The notes beneath the pieces are model-generated. The model saw only the letters and a program-made list of their open reading frames with translations. It made no database searches and was not told where the DNA came from. A stretch of 64,000 nt of DNA from Brachyspira hampsonii 30446 (GTDB lineage Bacteria > Spirochaetota > Brachyspiria > Brachyspirales > Brachyspiraceae), in NCBI RefSeq assembly GCF_000316195.1, contig NZ_JH994110.1:392728-456727 (forward strand), in the 5' to 3' direction. Made by a program: the position numbers and the translations under genes. Positions 61,780-64,000 of this stretch are shown here, piece after piece (the stretch's first letter is position 1; the number at the start of each line of letters is the position of its first letter).

Positions 61780-62865
61780 ATGCTGCTTGATAAAAACTTA
61801 GAAGAAGCTAATTCAGGTAAAAGAATAAATGCTAAGGGCTATGCGGTTCATAGCAAAACAGATACTTTTAAACCATTTGAATTTTCAAGACATTCAATGG
61901 GAGATAATGATATACTTATAGAAATAATGTATGCCGGAATATGCCATAGCGATATACACTCAGCAAGAAGTGAATGGCATGAGGGTATATATCCTATGGT
62001 ACCAGGTCATGAAATTGCAGGTAAAGTTGTGGCGGTAGGTAAGAATGTTACTAAGTTTAAAATAGGCGATTATGCAGGAGTAGGCTGTATGGTAAACTCA
62101 TGCGGAGAATGTGAAGCATGTAAGAGAAGCCATGAGCAATTTTGCGAAAGAGGTCAGACAGTTCTGACTTATGACTGTAAAGATCATTTTCACAATGATG
62201 AGCCTACTTACGGCGGATATTCTAATAATATAGTAGTAAGCGAAAAATTTGCTATTACTGTACCAAAAGATGCCCCAATGGAAAAAGTTGCTCCATTACT
62301 ATGTGCAGGTATTACAACTTATTCCCCTTTAAAATTTTCTGGTGTTAAAAAAGGTGATATAGTTGGAGTTGCTGGTTTCGGAGGACTTGGTTCTATGGCG
62401 GTAAAATACGCTGTTAATATGGGGGCTGAAGTTTATGTATTTGCCCGTAATGATAAAAAGAAAAAAGAAGCTTTGGAAATGGGGGTAAAAGATTTATTTA
62501 CTTCTACAAAAGATGTCCCTATCCGTTTTGATTTAATTATATCAACTATACCTACAGGATATAATGTTAATGATTATGTTGATTTACTTAAATACGGCGG
62601 AGAAATGGCTATTGTAGGACTTCCTCCTGCTGAATTAAAACAAAGCATAGATTTAGCTAGATTAATATTTTCAGGCGGAAAAAAAGTTTACGGCTCTATG
62701 ATAGGAGGTATTAAAGAAACTCAGGAGATGCTTGATTTCTCTTTAAAACATAAAATATATCCGGAAACAGAAATCATATCAGCAAATCAAATTGATGAGG
62801 CATACAATAAACTTACAACAGGTAAGGCAAAATTCAGATATGTAATTGATATGAAAACTCTCTAA
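61780..62865 (+). CDS. Zinc-dependent alcohol dehydrogenase, YahK/CAD type
   Basis: The 361-residue medium-chain dehydrogenase has the catalytic-zinc ligands in YAGICHSDIHSAR and MVPGHEIAGKVV, structural-zinc cysteines in CMVNSCGECEACKRSHEQFC, and the cofactor site GFGGLGSMAVKYA. It resembles NADPH-linked cinnamyl alcohol dehydrogenases that reduce aldehydes. I start at 61780 because AAAGGAG precedes it; the longer frame from 61732 begins inside the promoter. Control by a MerR-type regulator, probably induced by aldehydes or related stress, is inferred from its promoter. Confidence 0.95.
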   Translation: MLLDKNLEEANSGKRINAKGYAVHSKTDTFKPFEFSRHSMGDNDILIEIMYAGICHSDIHSARSEWHEGIYPMVPGHEIAGKVVAVGKNVTKFKIGDYAGVGCMVNSCGECEACKRSHEQFCERGQTVLTYDCKDHFHNDEPTYGGYSNNIVVSEKFAITVPKDAPMEKVAPLLCAGITTYSPLKFSGVKKGDIVGVAGFGGLGSMAVKYAVNMGAEVYVFARNDKKKKEALEMGVKDLFTSTKDVPIRFDLIISTIPTGYNVNDYVDLLKYGGEMAIVGLPPAELKQSIDLARLIFSGGKKVYGSMIGGIKETQEMLDFSLKHKIYPETEIISANQIDEAYNKLTTGKAKFRYVIDMKTL

Positions 62866-62906
62866 TAAATAATAAAAATATTTCGTTTATTATTTTTATA
62901 AAATTT

Positions 62907-62939
62907 GAGGCAGCATTAAAAATATGCTGTCTCTTTTTG
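62907..62939 (+). terminator. Terminator after the alcohol dehydrogenase gene
   Basis: GAGGCAGCAT pairs with ATGCTGTCTC (one G-T pair), followed by five Ts. Confidence 0.85.
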
Positions 62940-63011
62940 TATAATGAAAAATTATCATATTTTATTATAATAAGCTCATATCTTTTTATATACATCTCAA
63001 TATCCTAAATA

Positions 63012-63039
63012 TTGACAGACAAAAAATATAAGTTATAAT
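63012..63039 (+). promoter_or_regulatory. Promoter of the hypothetical protein gene
   Basis: TTGACA at 63012-63017 and TATAAT at 63034-63039 are 16 bases apart, 21 bases before the ATG. ATGGAGG is the RBS. Confidence 0.78.
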
Positions 63040-63060
63040 GTCCAAATCTATGGAGGTTGT

Positions 63061-63444
63061 ATGATATTAGACGAAGTAAAAAAATACTTTGACATGGTAA
63101 AGTATGCTGAATTAAAAGCTCTTTATGAAGATGATTTTCAATTTGAAGTTTTAAAAAATAGAGAAGAATTGGAAAATCATATATATGATTTAGATAATTA
63201 TGAAAAAGATAGAATCAGAAATGCTGTGTCAAATGAATTAAAAAATAATAATGAAATAGTTTTTTATACTTCCGAAAGTGTGGGAGAAGTATATTCAAGT
63301 GTTGAAGATTTTTTGGTTTATCTTCTTAATGAAATCTTATATCAAAAATTATTAGTAAAAAGCGAAAGAAAAACATTATCTAATAATTTTATGGAATTAG
63401 AAATCAGCATAAAAAAACTGCTTATATTAATTTGGACTAGATAA
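63061..63444 (+). CDS. Hypothetical protein
   Basis: The 127-residue protein is soluble, charged and apparently helical, with no motif that I recognise. It has no signal peptide or Cys pair. A consensus promoter and a GGAGG RBS show that it is a real gene. The lipoprotein gene starts 21 bases downstream, so the two may be co-transcribed. Confidence 0.75.
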   Translation: MILDEVKKYFDMVKYAELKALYEDDFQFEVLKNREELENHIYDLDNYEKDRIRNAVSNELKNNNEIVFYTSESVGEVYSSVEDFLVYLLNEILYQKLLVKSERKTLSNNFMELEISIKKLLILIWTR

Positions 63445-63465
63445 AAAATACAGAGGCTTATGATT

Positions 63466-64000
63466 ATGAAAAAAGTTTATATTTTATTGTTTTTAAGTTT
63501 TATATTTATTTCCTGCTATTCACCTGCAAAATCATATTTTAATATATTATCAGCAAATAAAGAAAATGATAGTATAAAAGTGATAGTAGAAGCTAAAAAA
63601 TCAGGCAGACAATCAGAAAATATATTTTTAGTTTCTCAATTTTTAAATGATAATGATGTTATAGTTAATACTTCTATGTCTCAAATAGGTCCTATGATGT
63701 TTGATGCCGGAAAATATGAGTTTAATGTGCCATTTCCTACAAATAGTTTTACTAAATATACAAACTTTATCGAAGAAATTCAGCCTGAAAAAGCTCAAAG
63801 AATTGCAAACAGCGGTGGATTTGGAAGCAGTTTCTTTACATATATGATGCTTATGAGCATGATGGATAATAGAAGACCTGTATATTATGATGATTATGGT
63901 CAAAGAAGAACTATTAATAGAGATTACTATGATGACCGATATACTAGAACTGCAACAAGAAGAAGCATATTTAATAATTCAAGTACTTCAGCGAAAAAAA
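63466..64000 (+). CDS. Lipoprotein, partial (runs off the window)
   Basis: The reading frame is open from the ATG at 63466 to the last base, so the C-terminus is missing. It begins with a lipoprotein signal peptide (MKKVYILLFLSFIFISC, C17). A folded part follows with no known family, then an Arg/Asp/Tyr-rich stretch (DNRRPVYYDDYGQRR). An alternative Met two codons upstream exists; AGAGG at 63452 fits the chosen start. Function unknown. Confidence 0.75.
   Translation, partial: MKKVYILLFLSFIFISCYSPAKSYFNILSANKENDSIKVIVEAKKSGRQSENIFLVSQFLNDNDVIVNTSMSQIGPMMFDAGKYEFNVPFPTNSFTKYTNFIEEIQPEKAQRIANSGGFGSSFFTYMMLMSMMDNRRPVYYDDYGQRRTINRDYYDDRYTRTATRRSIFNNSSTSAKK

Overview
The window is about 64 kb of very AT-rich spirochaete chromosome. 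I assign it to the genus Brachyspira. The reasons are four tandem genes of the Brachyspira variable surface protein (Vsp) type, split Cache-type chemoreceptors, spirochaetal lipoprotein signal peptides, and a base composition with almost all wobble positions A or T. The species cannot be fixed from the sequence alone. I recognised no rRNA, tRNA or CRISPR array.

Layout. (1) 0.2-2.0 kb: a chemoreceptor. (2) 2.5-12 kb: a type I restriction-modification island (half-size HsdS, HsdM, full HsdS, HsdR) that also holds a PIN-GNAT-PUA fusion protein, a frameshifted ASCH-domain gene and a YgjP-type metallopeptidase. (3) 12-17.3 kb: a DUF4026-like protein with a Cys/His repeat tract, FabH, a FecR-like/M14-like secreted protein and a lipoprotein. 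(4) 17.7-24.7 kb: a decayed MATE pump, ftsQ-metG, and a chemoreceptor interrupted by one stop codon. (5) 24.8-34.9 kb: housekeeping genes, namely two-subunit fumarase, a metallo-hydrolase, ExoIII, a STAS/YggT/TPR operon, DUF1858, DUF3108, a DMT transporter and a MoxR-like ATPase. (6) 35-42.1 kb: the vsp cluster, with four surface protein genes, terminators, structured leaders, G-quadruplex motifs and a GC-rich element with terminal inverted repeats. (7) 42.1-54.8 kb: an Rpn-type nuclease with a GIEQ repeat tail, RecJ, TPR proteins, a three-domain RNA-repair enzyme next to a Nudix hydrolase, a DppA peptidase, a TPR-DUF2971 protein, a hicBA module between 43-bp direct repeats, and an MFS carrier. 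(8) 55-64 kb: lipoproteins, an aldo/keto reductase, malic enzyme, SerS, and a zinc alcohol dehydrogenase under a MerR-type promoter.

The most promising undescribed material is in the vsp cluster. Perfect or near-perfect G-quadruplex sequences lie in a repeated segment downstream of vsp transcription units. One vsp gene has a leader of about 340 nt with three hairpins that keep the same loop while their outer stems change together. A second vsp leader carries the exact 14-nt complement of that loop. Together these suggest RNA-level cross-talk and possibly programmed recombination among surface protein genes. Second is the accessory PIN-GNAT-PUA/ASCH pair inside the restriction island, and third the stand-alone kinase-phosphatase-ligase RNA-repair protein.

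A modular intergenic repeat family (GC-rich blocks around CCCACCCAAG, CGCACGCAGAATAAAA, TTACCGTGCGTTAA and AAGGGCGGGGTATGTAATTA) occurs at least eight times between genes and accounts for most of the long non-coding gaps.
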